A DNA stretch of 40,511 bases from Paludibacteraceae bacterium (GCA_024401475.1 JAKSKZ010000031.1:1-40511), one strand, 5' to 3'. Positions 25,366 through 34,012 are shown, counted from the first letter of the stretch. Program-made: numbers and translations. Notes: generated from the letters alone by a model not told the origin.

Positions 25366-25561
25366 ATGCGTGCAATCTCGTCCAAATCGGGCTTATGGTG
25401 GTGGAGTCCATTATCTGTAGGAACTCGAGCCTTTTCGGGTTCTGTCGTTTCCAGCTGTCCGCGTTTTAGACGGCATAAAGCATTGTCGGAAGATGTTGCC
25501 AATCGTCAAAATGTTTTATGTATCTCTCCTTGCCGACAGTTTCGCAAAACTCAAGAACTTT
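25366..25561 (-). pseudogene. Internally deleted IS4-type transposase remnant
   Basis: On the minus strand one frame reads 'KVLEFCETVGKERY' and 'IKHFDDWQHLPTMLYAV' to a stop at 25466, resembling the N-terminal 'KYVKHFTCWNQLLxMMFGQL' region of DUF4372-type IS4 transposases. Past the stop the same frame reads 'LEFLQIMDSTTISPI', which matches the first catalytic aspartate motif (xxDSTTISLF). The residues that should lie between are largely missing. It is a clear decayed element, just outside a GCTGTCCG inverted repeat. Confidence 0.6.
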
Positions 25562-25599
25562 TTGCTTGTCTAGCAAATTTATTAACTGTCAGTATATCG

Positions 25600-25735
25600 G
25601 CTGTCCGATAAATTGCACACTTTTGCTCATCGGTTATTTTATTTTTGTGGTGAAAACAAAGTAAACGCAAAAGGCTGAATTCGGGTTCCGAATTCAGCCT
25701 AAATTTTTCTATCTAAAAAACTTTTACCGGACAGC
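25600..25735. repeat. 136-bp MITE-like element with terminal inverted repeats
   Basis: GCTGTCCGATAAA at 25600-25612 faces GCTGTCCGGTAAA (reverse complement of 25723-25735). Between them is a perfect 13-bp stem (25672-25684 with 25688-25700, 3-base loop), but no ORF. An IS4-type transposase relic lies directly beside it, so it may be a non-autonomous derivative or the end of that element. A similar TGTCCGCTAAA occurs at 40422. Confidence 0.6.
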
Positions 25736-25819
25736 AATAGAATATGATACTAAAAACTATAAAGGAAAGTACCAGTTTTATAAAACAAAGAATAATCATT
25801 TGCAATGAAATTTGTATTT

Positions 25820-26087
25820 TTAAGAATAATTAGTCAATTCAACTTGTTCTATTTCCTTAAAAATTGAGTTTGGTTCATTTAAAAAAAAATCAAAGAACAA
25901 TTCTTCAATATGATATTGACTTTTTGACTCTTTTAAATTAAATTTTCGATACCATAGAAACGATCTAGTTGATTGATGTTGAACTTCTTTTGGAACCCAC
26001 TTTATCGGAACTTCAAATACGCCATCTCCCGTAATATGAGCAATCAAAAAAGAAAAGCAACCGTCAAACCTTGCATCCCTTTGGATT
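25820..26087 (-). pseudogene. C-terminal remnant of an unrecognised protein
   Basis: The frame is open from 26087 and reads 'NIIQRDARFDGCFSFLIAHI', then 'TGDGVFEVPIKWVPKEVQHQ', 'SFLWYRKFNLKESKSQYHI' and on to NYS and stop. No start codon lies before the internal MIAHITGDG-like position at 26047 (TTG). The composition is protein-like and compact, but I do not recognise the family. It may be one gene with the ORF piece at 26116-26247. Confidence 0.4.
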
Positions 26088-26115
26088 ATATTCTTTCAAC
26101 ACTCATTTCTCCGCT

Positions 26116-26247
26116 CTACACCTGCCAACGGCTTTCATCATCTGCTCCGATGTCAAGACCATCATTCAAAAGAGACGATACTATTTCATTACCAACAAAA
26201 CTCTTATCCTCTTCTACTGTATAGGTCACACCTACATCCTTTTCTGT
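26116..26247 (-). pseudogene. Second ORF remnant, unrecognised
   Basis: A 44-codon open frame reads 'KDVGVTYTVEEDKSFVGNEI' and 'NDGLDIGADDESRWQV' before a stop at 26116. It has the composition of real protein sequence and could be an upstream part, in another frame, of the remnant at 25820. The remaining gap 26248-26358 holds nothing recognisable. Confidence 0.3.
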
Positions 26248-26358
26248 TTACCTCTCTTGCTTTGATATTCTTTAGTTTTCCAGAATTGTTTGCCAACCAT
26301 GGAAGCACAACTTTGTTTAGAGGTGTGTCAAAATATTCGTATGTTTGGTTTGAATACC

Positions 26359-27924
26359 TCATTTACACTTATTCTCCTCCACTTTCCACTCCACGATATT
26401 CCTCTCCTCCGTGCTGAAATTTGCTCCAATCTTCACAACTGGTTTGTCTTTAGACGAAATCTTTTGATCATACTTCTTCATGTCGATCTGAGCCAATGCT
26501 TCGTCGGCAGACTGATCTCGCTTGCATTCTATCACATAGACGCGATTGTCGGTCTCGAAGAAAATGTCGATACGTCCGCCCAATACAGGAAGTTCGACAA
26601 AGACATTGAACCCGGAGAATCGAATCATCAAGTAGATCATATTTCGGAAATGGATTTCCATCATGTCGGATTCGTTGCTTTCGAAAGGAATCTGTGCCAT
26701 AATATGGCGAATCTGAGTCATAAAAGATTCGACGTCGTCCGACATTATCTGTCTTTTTAGCTTTATGAAGTCAGCGTCGTATTCATCCATTCCCTTCGAC
26801 ATATAGTCGACAATCAGATACTTTACAAATCCATTTGCCACTTCCTCATTTGGAAATCCTAATACATAAGATTCTACGGAAGAGTCATAGCTCTTGATAG
26901 TAAGATATCCACTTTGATAGAGAGCGGCAATCATGTTCTCCTCTCCGTTTCCAAATGACGCCATTGTTTCAGCCGTTGCGTCTATTCCGCTGCTAAATTT
27001 AGTCAAATCGTATGATCTGCGTTTTAGCATTGATGTTAGATACGTCGGTGTGCCAGTGGCAAACCACTTGTTTTCCAGAGCTCTTGATTTTAAGGCTCCG
27101 AGTAAACTGAATGGGTTGTAGATATCTTCGCTGTTGGCACAGAAATGGTATCCATCGTATTTTTTCTTCAGACGCTCGTACATCTGCTCTTTGCTGACTT
27201 TTTGTCTCTCGGCAAACACTTGAATCTCATCATCAAAATATTGATGCAATTCAGATTCTGAGATTCCACATATCGACGCATAGTCTTCCGACATCGAGAT
27301 ATCATCAGGATTGTTCGCCGCACTGAAAATGCCAAGTTTGCCGTAGCGAGTGACGCCGGTAAGGAATGCGAAACGGATATACTGGTCGGCTCTTTTCATA
27401 ATGCCGTAAAGGCTTTGAAGAGTAGCTCTGTTCTGATCCTGCACATCTGGCATACCAATAGTATCCGTCAATGGCTTGTCATATTCATCTATCAGAATCA
27501 CAGCTTTCTTGCCTGTCTTTTCGCAAGCTCGGATCACAAGATTTTCGAATCGAGTGCCTATACGTTTTTCTTTTTCGTCTTTCCCATACAACACCTCCCA
27601 TTTTTCAAAATGAGATATGATTTTCTCCTCCAAATACGTAGGATTGCTATAAAAGTCTCCTGTAAAATCAATATGAAACACCGGATATTCCACCCAATCC
27701 TTCTCAAGGTGCTCCATGGCGAGACCTTTGAAAAGATCCTTCTTGCCTTTGAAATAAGCCTCAAGAGTGGTGGTAAGCAGACTTTTTCCGAAACGACGCG
27801 GGCGGCTGAGGAAATAGTATTTCCCCTCATCCACAAGCTTATACACAAGGTCCGTCTTATCAACATACTGATACCCACCTGTGATTATCTCTTCAAATGT
27901 CTGTATTCCTATCGGATATTTCAT
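26359..27924 (-). CDS. AAA-ATPase / PD-(D/E)XK nuclease family protein (copy 3, tandem mosaic pair)
   Basis: A 521-residue protein starting MKYPIGIQTF. ATPase part: 'YQYVDKTDLVYKLV', Walker A 'RPRRFGKSLL', Walker B 'VILIDEYDKPLTDT', 'FAFLTGVTRYGKLGIFSAANNP'. Nuclease part: 'GGRIDIFFETDNRVYVIECKRD' with D453 and E467-x-K469. It is a paralogue of the gene directly upstream (27972): long stretches are identical in DNA, while the segment after 'FHIDFTG' (about residues 88-150) and the segment before the nuclease domain (about 345-425) differ strongly. Its -7 box sits 29 bp before the ATG, just as in copy 4, so the promoter was duplicated as well. Probably intact; the function is unsettled, as for copy 1. 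Confidence 0.88.
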   Translation of the reverse strand: MKYPIGIQTFEEIITGGYQYVDKTDLVYKLVDEGKYYFLSRPRRFGKSLLTTTLEAYFKGKKDLFKGLAMEHLEKDWVEYPVFHIDFTGDFYSNPTYLEEKIISHFEKWEVLYGKDEKEKRIGTRFENLVIRACEKTGKKAVILIDEYDKPLTDTIGMPDVQDQNRATLQSLYGIMKRADQYIRFAFLTGVTRYGKLGIFSAANNPDDISMSEDYASICGISESELHQYFDDEIQVFAERQKVSKEQMYERLKKKYDGYHFCANSEDIYNPFSLLGALKSRALENKWFATGTPTYLTSMLKRRSYDLTKFSSGIDATAETMASFGNGEENMIAALYQSGYLTIKSYDSSVESYVLGFPNEEVANGFVKYLIVDYMSKGMDEYDADFIKLKRQIMSDDVESFMTQIRHIMAQIPFESNESDMMEIHFRNMIYLMIRFSGFNVFVELPVLGGRIDIFFETDNRVYVIECKRDQSADEALAQIDMKKYDQKISSKDKPVVKIGANFSTEERNIVEWKVEENKCK

Positions 27925-27952
27925 ACTAATGCTTTTAATTTAATCGACGTCG

Positions 27953-27960
27953 CAAAGATA
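27953..27960 (-). promoter_or_regulatory. -7 box of AAA/nuclease copy 3
   Basis: TATCTTTG on the minus strand, 29 bp before the ATG at 27924; the same box and distance occur in copy 4. Confidence 0.5.
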
Positions 27961-27971
27961 CGATTTTCAAT

Positions 27972-29531
27972 TTATAATGTGGCGCTCTCCACTTTCCACT
28001 CCACGATATTCCTCTCCTCCGTGCTGAAGTTGGCACCAATCTTCACAACTGGTTTGTCTTTAGACGAAAACTTTTGATCATACTTCTTCATGTCGATCTG
28101 AGCCAATGCTTCGTCGGCAGACTTGTCTCGCTTGCATTCGATCACGTAAACTCGATTGTCGGTCTCGAAGAATACGTCGATACGTCCGCCTAATACAGGA
28201 AGTTCGACAAAAACATTGAATCCTGAGAATCGAATCATCAGGTAGATCATATTACGGAAGTTTGCCTCTATCTGTTTAACCTCGTTGCTCTCAAACGGTA
28301 TCTGACCCATTATCAGTTGAATCTGGGTCACAAAGGCCTCAACGTCATCTGCTTCAAGAGCATCTCTTAACAAACGGAGATTGTAGTCACCTTCAATATC
28401 GTTATGCTTGGAATACTCGTTCATCAAACATTGGATGAACCCGTCCTCAACCTCTTCGTTGGGAAATCCCAATGAATAATATCTACGTCCATCATAACTT
28501 TTAATAGTCAGGTATCCACTTTGATAGAGTGCGGCAATCATGTTGTCCTCTCCGTTTCCAAATGACGCCATTGTTTCAGCCGTTGCGTCTATTCCGCTGC
28601 TAAATTTAGTCAAATCGTATGATCTGCGTTTTAGCATTGATGTTAGATACGTCGGTGTGCCAGTGGCAAACCACTTGTTTTCCAGAGCTCTTGATTTTAA
28701 GGCTCCGAGTAAACTGAATGGGTTGTAGATATCTTCGCTGTTGGCACAGAAATGGTATCCATCGTATTTTTTCTTCAGACGCTCGTACATCTGCTCTTTG
28801 CTGACTTTTTGTCTCTCGGCAAACACTTGAATCTCATCATCAAAATATTGATGCAATTCAGATTCTGAGATTCCACATATCGACGCATAGTCTTCCGACA
28901 TCGAGATATCATCAGGATTGTTCGCCGCACTGAAAATGCCAAGTTTGCCGTAGCGAGTGACGCCGGTAAGGAATGCGAAACGGATATACTGGTCGGCTCT
29001 TTTCATAATGCCGTAAAGGCCTTGAAGAGTAGCTCTGTTCTTGTCTTGAACCTCCTGGTAGCCAATTGTATCAGTCAACGGTTTGTCGTATTCATCAATA
29101 AGGATCACAACCTGTTTTCCTGTCTGTTGTTTTGCTCTGCTTACCACTCCATAAAAGCGGTCGCCCAATGAATTTTCATCATCACTTTTCCCGTACTCCT
29201 TTTCCCATGCCGTCAGGTATATGTTCATTCGGTCGTATACTGCAGTTGGATCAGTGTAGTCGGCACCCGTAAAATCAATATGAAACACCGGATATTCCAC
29301 CCAATCCTTCTCAAGGTGCTCCATGGCGAGACCTTTGAAAAGATCCTTCTTGCCTTTGAAATAAGCCTCAAGAGTGGTGGTGAGCAGACTTTTTCCGAAA
29401 CGACGCGGGCGGCTGAGGAAATAGTATTCTCCAGACGTCACCAAACTATAGATCAAATCAGTTTTATCTATATACTGGTAACCTCCTTCAATGATTTTTT
29501 CAAATGTCTGTATGCCTATCGGATATTTCAT
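27972..29531 (-). CDS. AAA-ATPase / PD-(D/E)XK nuclease family protein (copy 4, tandem mosaic pair)
   Basis: From the ATG at 29531 (MKYPIGIQTF) it has 519 residues; an 18-residue extension would run over the -7 box at 29560. The domain order equals copy 3: Walker A 'RPRRFGKSLL', Walker B 'VILIDEYDKPLTDT', nuclease 'GGRIDVFFETDNRVYVIECKRD' with D452 and E466-x-K468. DNA from 28546 to 29020 is identical by eye to 26939-27413 in copy 3, and another block of about 160 bp near the 5' end differs by a single base. Between these blocks the copies diverge ('ADYTDPTAVYDRMNIYLTAW' versus 'DFYSNPTYLEEKIISHFEKW'). It is apparently intact. Confidence 0.88.
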   Translation of the reverse strand: MKYPIGIQTFEKIIEGGYQYIDKTDLIYSLVTSGEYYFLSRPRRFGKSLLTTTLEAYFKGKKDLFKGLAMEHLEKDWVEYPVFHIDFTGADYTDPTAVYDRMNIYLTAWEKEYGKSDDENSLGDRFYGVVSRAKQQTGKQVVILIDEYDKPLTDTIGYQEVQDKNRATLQGLYGIMKRADQYIRFAFLTGVTRYGKLGIFSAANNPDDISMSEDYASICGISESELHQYFDDEIQVFAERQKVSKEQMYERLKKKYDGYHFCANSEDIYNPFSLLGALKSRALENKWFATGTPTYLTSMLKRRSYDLTKFSSGIDATAETMASFGNGEDNMIAALYQSGYLTIKSYDGRRYYSLGFPNEEVEDGFIQCLMNEYSKHNDIEGDYNLRLLRDALEADDVEAFVTQIQLIMGQIPFESNEVKQIEANFRNMIYLMIRFSGFNVFVELPVLGGRIDVFFETDNRVYVIECKRDKSADEALAQIDMKKYDQKFSSKDKPVVKIGANFSTEERNIVEWKVESATL

Positions 29532-29559
29532 ACTAATGCTTTTAGATGTATTGACACCG

Positions 29560-29567
29560 CAAAGATA
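29560..29567 (-). promoter_or_regulatory. -7 box of AAA/nuclease copy 4
   Basis: TATCTTTG on the minus strand, 29 bp before the ATG at 29531, matching the position in copy 3. Confidence 0.5.
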
Positions 29568-29595
29568 GTGAAAAATGACAGACACCTTAAGAGCA

Positions 29596-29632
29596 ACAAA
29601 AAAAAAGCGCCTTCGGCATCACCGGAGGCGCT
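29596..29632 (-). terminator. Terminator of maeB
   Basis: AGCGCCTTCGG (29606-29616) pairs with CCGGAGGCGCT (29622-29632) over 10 of 11 positions, and a run of ten or so T follows on the minus strand. It lies about 28 bp after the maeB stop and insulates the AAA/nuclease pair from readthrough. Confidence 0.85.
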
Positions 29633-29659
29633 CTCTTATAGAGATAATTAATCTATCAC

Positions 29660-31930
29660 TTATTTGCAACTTTGTGCATCAATAACAGCGATAGTCGTCA
29701 TATTGATGATATCGCGAACTGAACTCTCTACGTCAAGCACATAAACTGGCTTCTTCAATCCCATTTGAACAGGACCTACGTTCTCACAAGGGCCCATGCC
29801 AAGAATCATCTTGTAAGCGATGTTTGCTGAGTTCAAGTTAGGGAAGATGAATGTGTTGACATCCATACCATCGATCTTGCTGAATGGGAACTTCTCGTGA
29901 CGAAGGTTCTTGTCCAATGCGAAGTTAACTTGCATCTCACCATCCACCAACATATCAGGATTGTTCTTGTGAAGAGTCTCTACTGCCTCGTGAACTGTGC
30001 AAGGGCTACCTGTTGTATCAGCGCCAAAGTTAGAGTAAGACAACATAGAGATAACTGGAGTTGTAGAGAAGTGCTTCTTAACAGTCTCGTTTGTCAAGTT
30101 AGCGATCTCTACCAAAGTATCAGCCGATGGACGGTTGTTTACCAAAGTATCAGCGAAGAAGAAAGTACCTTGCTTAGTCGTCATGATGTTCATCGCTGCG
30201 ATGTGGTTCACACCGTCGCGAGTACCGATGATGTCCAAAGCAGGCTTGATAGCGTCAGTATATTTAGTGTAAACACCTGTAATCATCGCATCAGCATCGC
30301 CAGTCTCAACCATCATTGTACCGAAGTAGTTGCGGTCATACATCTTTTCGTTAGCCTCAGCGAAAGAGTAACCCTTACGAGCCAACTTCTCAGCCACATA
30401 CTTAGCGTAACGAACGCGACGAGCCTCCTCTCTATCGTGACGAAGGTTAACGATTTCAATTCCATCGATGTCGATGTTGTTTTCGATAGCAATCTTAGAG
30501 ATACGCTCTTCGTTACCCAACAAGATAGGAATACAGATACCCTCCTTCTTTGCAGAAGAAGCGGCAGCCAACATATTCACGTTGTTAGCCTCTGTGAAGA
30601 CAACCTTCTTAGGAGAAGTCTTAGCCTTCTCTGTCAAGCTGTTGATCAACTTGTTGTCCATTCCCATACGCTTACGGAGTTGATTACGGTATGCGTTCCA
30701 GTCTGTGATAGGACGGAGAGCAACACCAGACTCCATGGCTGCCTTAGCAACAGCAGGAGCAACAGTCTCCAACAAACGAGGGTCGAATGCTGTAGGGATG
30801 ATGTATTCACGACCGAAAGACATTCTCTTACCACCATAAGCCAAGCTAACAACCTCTGGAACTGGTTGCTTAGCCAACTCAGCCAATGCACGAACGGCAG
30901 CCAACTTCATCTCCTCGTTGATAGCAGTTGCATGAGTATCAAGAGCACCACGGAAGATGTAAGGGAAACCAAGCACGTTGTTGATTTGGTTAGGGAAGTC
31001 TGAACGACCTGTACCGAAAATGATGTCTGGACGCGATGCCATTGCATCATCGTAAGAGATCTCAGGAGTAGGGTTAGCAAGAGCGAACACGATTGGATTA
31101 GCCGCCATAGAGCGAACCATATCTTGAGACAAAACATTACCCTTAGACAAGCCCAAGAATACGTCAGCACCCTTTACAGCCTCCTCAAGAGTTGTAATAT
31201 CACGGTCGGTCTTAAACTCCTCCTTACGAGGGTTAAGATCTGTTCTCTTTGAATTGATAACACCCTTAGAGTCGCACATTACGACATTCTTCTTTTGTGC
31301 ACCAAGAGCAACATAAAGACGAGTACATGAGTTAGCAGCGGCACCTGCACCATTCACAACAATCTTAGCGTCCTCGATCTTCTTGCCTGCAAGGTCAAGA
31401 GCATTCAAAAGGGCTGCTGACGAGATGATTGCAGTACCGTGTTGGTCGTCGTGCATCAAAGGAATATCCAACTCCTTCTTCAATCTATCTTCGATTTCGA
31501 AGCACTCAGGAGCCTTGATATCCTCCAAATTGATACCTCCGAAAGTTGGGGCAATAGCCTTCACTGTTTGGCAGAACTTGTCGATATCCTTCTCGTCAAC
31601 TTCGATGTCGAACACATCAATATCAGCAAAGATCTTGAAAAGCAAACCTTTACCTTCCATAACTGGCTTACCAGACATAGCGCCTATATCACCCAAACCA
31701 AGTACGGCAGTACCGTTTGAAATCACAGCCACCAAGTTTCCTTTTGCTGTGTAGTCATAAGCCAACTGAGGATCCTTTTGAATAGCAAGACAAGGTTCTG
31801 CCACACCTGGAGAGTATGCCAATGCCAAATCCTTTTGTGTTGCGGTTGGTTTTGTTGGAACGACCTGAATCTTACCTGGACGTCCCTCAGCGTGGTACAA
31901 CAACGCTTCTGATTTCTTTTCTTCGCTCAT
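29660..31930 (-). CDS. maeB: NADP-dependent malic enzyme with phosphotransacetylase-like C-terminus
   Basis: A 756-residue two-domain enzyme converting malate to pyruvate, CO2 and NAD(P)H. The malic domain (about 1-430) has 'LALAYSPGVAEPCLAI', 'AVISNGTAVLGLGDIGAMSG', 'HDDQHGTAIISSAALLNALD' and the nucleotide-binding 'VVNGAGAAANSCTRLYVALG'. Residues about 430-756 are the phosphotransacetylase-like domain found in MaeB-type enzymes ('SPKKVVFTEANNVNMLAAA', 'DTLVNNRPSADTLVEIANLT', 'NFGADTTGSPCTVHEAVE'), which in E. coli MaeB is regulatory and binds acetyl-CoA. Codon use is strongly biased, as in highly expressed genes. It is monocistronic, divergent from rarA, with a strong terminator. Confidence 0.95.
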   Translation of the reverse strand: MSEEKKSEALLYHAEGRPGKIQVVPTKPTATQKDLALAYSPGVAEPCLAIQKDPQLAYDYTAKGNLVAVISNGTAVLGLGDIGAMSGKPVMEGKGLLFKIFADIDVFDIEVDEKDIDKFCQTVKAIAPTFGGINLEDIKAPECFEIEDRLKKELDIPLMHDDQHGTAIISSAALLNALDLAGKKIEDAKIVVNGAGAAANSCTRLYVALGAQKKNVVMCDSKGVINSKRTDLNPRKEEFKTDRDITTLEEAVKGADVFLGLSKGNVLSQDMVRSMAANPIVFALANPTPEISYDDAMASRPDIIFGTGRSDFPNQINNVLGFPYIFRGALDTHATAINEEMKLAAVRALAELAKQPVPEVVSLAYGGKRMSFGREYIIPTAFDPRLLETVAPAVAKAAMESGVALRPITDWNAYRNQLRKRMGMDNKLINSLTEKAKTSPKKVVFTEANNVNMLAAASSAKKEGICIPILLGNEERISKIAIENNIDIDGIEIVNLRHDREEARRVRYAKYVAEKLARKGYSFAEANEKMYDRNYFGTMMVETGDADAMITGVYTKYTDAIKPALDIIGTRDGVNHIAAMNIMTTKQGTFFFADTLVNNRPSADTLVEIANLTNETVKKHFSTTPVISMLSYSNFGADTTGSPCTVHEAVETLHKNNPDMLVDGEMQVNFALDKNLRHEKFPFSKIDGMDVNTFIFPNLNSANIAYKMILGMGPCENVGPVQMGLKKPVYVLDVESSVRDIINMTTIAVIDAQSCK

Positions 31931-32047
31931 TTGCTTTTTTATCTATTTAATGTTAATGTCTAACTCTTCGAGAGGAAACCTTGATATTCGGTTCTGCTCC
32001 TCCCCACTTTACTCTCTATCTTTCAAAACAAATTCTGTTCTGGTTCA

Positions 32048-32055
32048 CAAAATTA
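32048..32055 (-). promoter_or_regulatory. Probable -7 box of maeB
   Basis: TAATTTTG on the minus strand, about 118 bp before the maeB ATG. The divergent gap 31931-32302 contains this and the plus-strand box at 32268, and otherwise only AT-rich sequence. Confidence 0.45.
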
Positions 32056-32267
32056 GTATTTTTTTGTCATTTTATTATCATTTCGGATTGTTTTTTATTA
32101 TAAACACTAACAAAATGGCACATTAAATGCATAATTCGAGAATAAATATGAAAACACAAGTTTTTTTCTATTTGTTCTTTTACGATTCACGATTTAACGC
32201 CACAGAAACATAACGGGGATTTGCTTGCGATAGTTCATATATAAGTCGCAAATCGCAAATAAAGTGT

Positions 32268-32275
32268 TATCTTTG
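32268..32275 (+). promoter_or_regulatory. -7 box of rarA
   Basis: TATCTTTG matches the consensus and lies 27 bp before the ATG at 32303. It overlaps the longer in-frame GTG start at 32264, which argues against that start. Confidence 0.55.
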
Positions 32276-32302
32276 GAGATTAAACTTTGGGGTTCAAATT
32301 TT

Positions 32303-33577
32303 ATGGTACAACCGTTAGCAGAAAGAATGCGTCCTCAGACATTGGACGACTACATAGGTCAAAAACATTTGGTGGGAGAAAACTCCATCCTTAGGAGAAT
32401 GCTCGATTCGGGGTTCGTCTCCTCGTTCATCTTGTGGGGCCCGCCAGGAGTGGGGAAAACAACGCTGGCCAACATCATCGCAAAAAAATTGGAGCGTCCG
32501 TTCTTTACGCTAAGTGCCATCAGTTCTGGAGTGAAAGAGGTAAGGGAGGTGATCGAGAAGGCCAAGAGCTCCCGTTTTTTCAACTCCGCACCTCCTATCC
32601 TATTCATCGACGAGATTCATCGTTTCACAAAGGCTCAACAAGACTCCTTGCTGGGCGCTGTGGAGCAAGGTGTGGTCATACTCATTGGTGCCACTACGGA
32701 AAACCCTTCGTTTGAAGTCATCACTCCATTGCTATCGAGATGCCAAGTCTATGTTCTCAAATCTCTCGAGAAGAGCGACTTAATCGAACTCGCAAACCGA
32801 GTAATCAGCAATGACATAGAACTCAAGAAGAAGAAGATCCTTCTCGACGAAACGGATGCCATGCTTCGTTTCTCGGGCGGCGACGCCCGGAAATTGCTCA
32901 ACATCATCGACCTTGTGGTCAACGCTGAAGAGGGCGAGGGCGAAATTCACATCACCAACGACAAGGTGGTGGAGCGTCTGCAACAAAACCCCAATGCCTA
33001 CGACAAGAACGGAGAAATGCACTACGACATCATCTCTGCCTTCATCAAATCCATCCGTGGAAGCGACCCCGACGCTGCCATCTATTGGTTGGCTCGTATG
33101 GTGGCAGGAGGCGAAGACCCCAAATTCATCGCCCGCAGATTGGTCATTTCCGCTGCAGAAGACATTGGTCTTGCCAACCCCAACGCCTTGCTCATGGCCA
33201 ACACTTGCTTCGACGCACTGCAGAAAATCGGTTGGCCCGAAGGTCGAATCCTACTGGCGGAAGCGACCGTCTACCTTGCCACAAGTCCGAAAAGCAACTC
33301 GGCCTACAAAGCCATTGGCAACGCACTGGCAGCAGTCAACCAAACAGGCGACCTACCTGTTCCTCTCCATCTTCGCAACGCTCCAACCAAACTGATGGAA
33401 GAGCTGAACTACGGAAAGGAGTACAAATATGCCCACGATTACGAAGGCCACTTCGTCGTTCAAGACTATATGCCGAAAGAGATTCAAGGCACGCAGTTTT
33501 GGCAAGCCCAAGACAACCCTGCGGAAGCCCGTCTTCACGAAAACATGAAACGATTGTGGGGAGACAGGAAAAAATGA
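32303..33577 (+). CDS. rarA: Replication-associated recombination protein A (RarA/MgsA)
   Basis: A 424-residue AAA+ ATPase that acts at stalled replication forks. From MVQPLAERMRPQTLDDYIGQ the motifs in order are Walker A 'GPPGVGKT' (46-53), Walker B 'ILFIDEIHRF' (99-108), sensor 1 'LIGATTENPSFEV' (128-139), and sensor 2 / lid 'FSGGDARKLLNIIDLV'. The C-terminal tetramerisation region has 'DAAIYWLARMVAGGEDPKFIARRL'. The length and all motifs are typical. I chose the ATG at 32303 because the GTG at 32264 lies upstream of the likely transcription start. It is divergently arranged to maeB and apparently monocistronic. Confidence 0.95.
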   Translation: MVQPLAERMRPQTLDDYIGQKHLVGENSILRRMLDSGFVSSFILWGPPGVGKTTLANIIAKKLERPFFTLSAISSGVKEVREVIEKAKSSRFFNSAPPILFIDEIHRFTKAQQDSLLGAVEQGVVILIGATTENPSFEVITPLLSRCQVYVLKSLEKSDLIELANRVISNDIELKKKKILLDETDAMLRFSGGDARKLLNIIDLVVNAEEGEGEIHITNDKVVERLQQNPNAYDKNGEMHYDIISAFIKSIRGSDPDAAIYWLARMVAGGEDPKFIARRLVISAAEDIGLANPNALLMANTCFDALQKIGWPEGRILLAEATVYLATSPKSNSAYKAIGNALAAVNQTGDLPVPLHLRNAPTKLMEELNYGKEYKYAHDYEGHFVVQDYMPKEIQGTQFWQAQDNPAEARLHENMKRLWGDRKK

Positions 33578-33637
33578 CGGACAGGAATTCCTCCAAAATA
33601 TTTTTCCGAATAAAGGCCAAATTTTGCAAACAATTAA

Positions 33638-33645
33638 TAACTTTG
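33638..33645 (+). promoter_or_regulatory. -7 box of the VTSFPD-repeat gene
   Basis: TAACTTTG, 73 bp before the ATG at 33719. It is placed just after the rarA stop, so the small gene has its own promoter. Confidence 0.5.
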
Positions 33646-33718
33646 AATCGAGAGAGAATAATCGTCGATAAACGGCATTCGTTAATCGACATGTCACATC
33701 ACTAAAACCAAAAAAATC

Positions 33719-33958
33719 ATGAGAAAAGAAGATTTGGCAAAGTTCAAAGGAAAGAAAGTCGTTTTCAAAAAGGTAACTTCATTCCCCGACATCAAAGTTA
33801 AGTTCGTCACCTCATTCCCTGACTACAAGATCAAAGTAGCAAGCGACAAGTCGTTCGCTGTGTCAGAGGTTGTGAAATATCAAGAGGTAACATCCTTCCC
33901 TGATGTCCAACTACAAAAGGTGACCAGTTTCGAAGACATTCAGATATATTTCGAATAA
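33719..33958 (+). CDS. Small VTSFPD-repeat protein (septoil-knot-like)
   Basis: A 79-residue basic protein built from four copies of V-T-S-F-P/E-D followed by alternating hydrophobic residues: V19-D24 (IKVKF), V30-D35 (YKIKV), V57-D62 (VQLQK), V68-D73 (IQIYF). A shorter, degenerate unit lies between copies two and three. There is no signal peptide, so it is cytoplasmic. The repeat is reminiscent of proteins annotated as '7(1) septoil knot' or similar in some Bacteroidota genomes; this is from memory. No function is known to me. It has its own promoter and a strong terminator, which suggests a short, abundant transcript. Confidence 0.7.
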   Translation: MRKEDLAKFKGKKVVFKKVTSFPDIKVKFVTSFPDYKIKVASDKSFAVSEVVKYQEVTSFPDVQLQKVTSFEDIQIYFE

Positions 33959-33981
33959 TCGTTGCTCAACGATTTTGCATA

Positions 33982-34012
33982 GGGCAGGAATTTTCATTCC
34001 TGCTCTTTTTTT
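33982..34012 (+). terminator. Terminator of the VTSFPD-repeat gene
   Basis: GCAGGAAT pairs with ATTCCTGC (8 bp, TTTC loop), followed by TCTTTTTTT, 25 bp after the stop codon. Confidence 0.85.

Noticed and set aside
29897..31003. A 368-codon open frame antisense to maeB
   Set aside because: It is the shadow of a highly codon-biased gene on the other strand; the sequence is rich in S, C, V and R without domain logic.
32264..32302. GTG start extending rarA by 13 codons
   Set aside because: The stretch contains the TATCTTTG promoter box, and RarA homologues align from the later ATG.
33770..33958. Short regularly spaced repeats that could suggest a CRISPR-like array
   Set aside because: The repeats are in frame, degenerate at the DNA level and encode the VTSFPD units; there are no unique spacers of even length.
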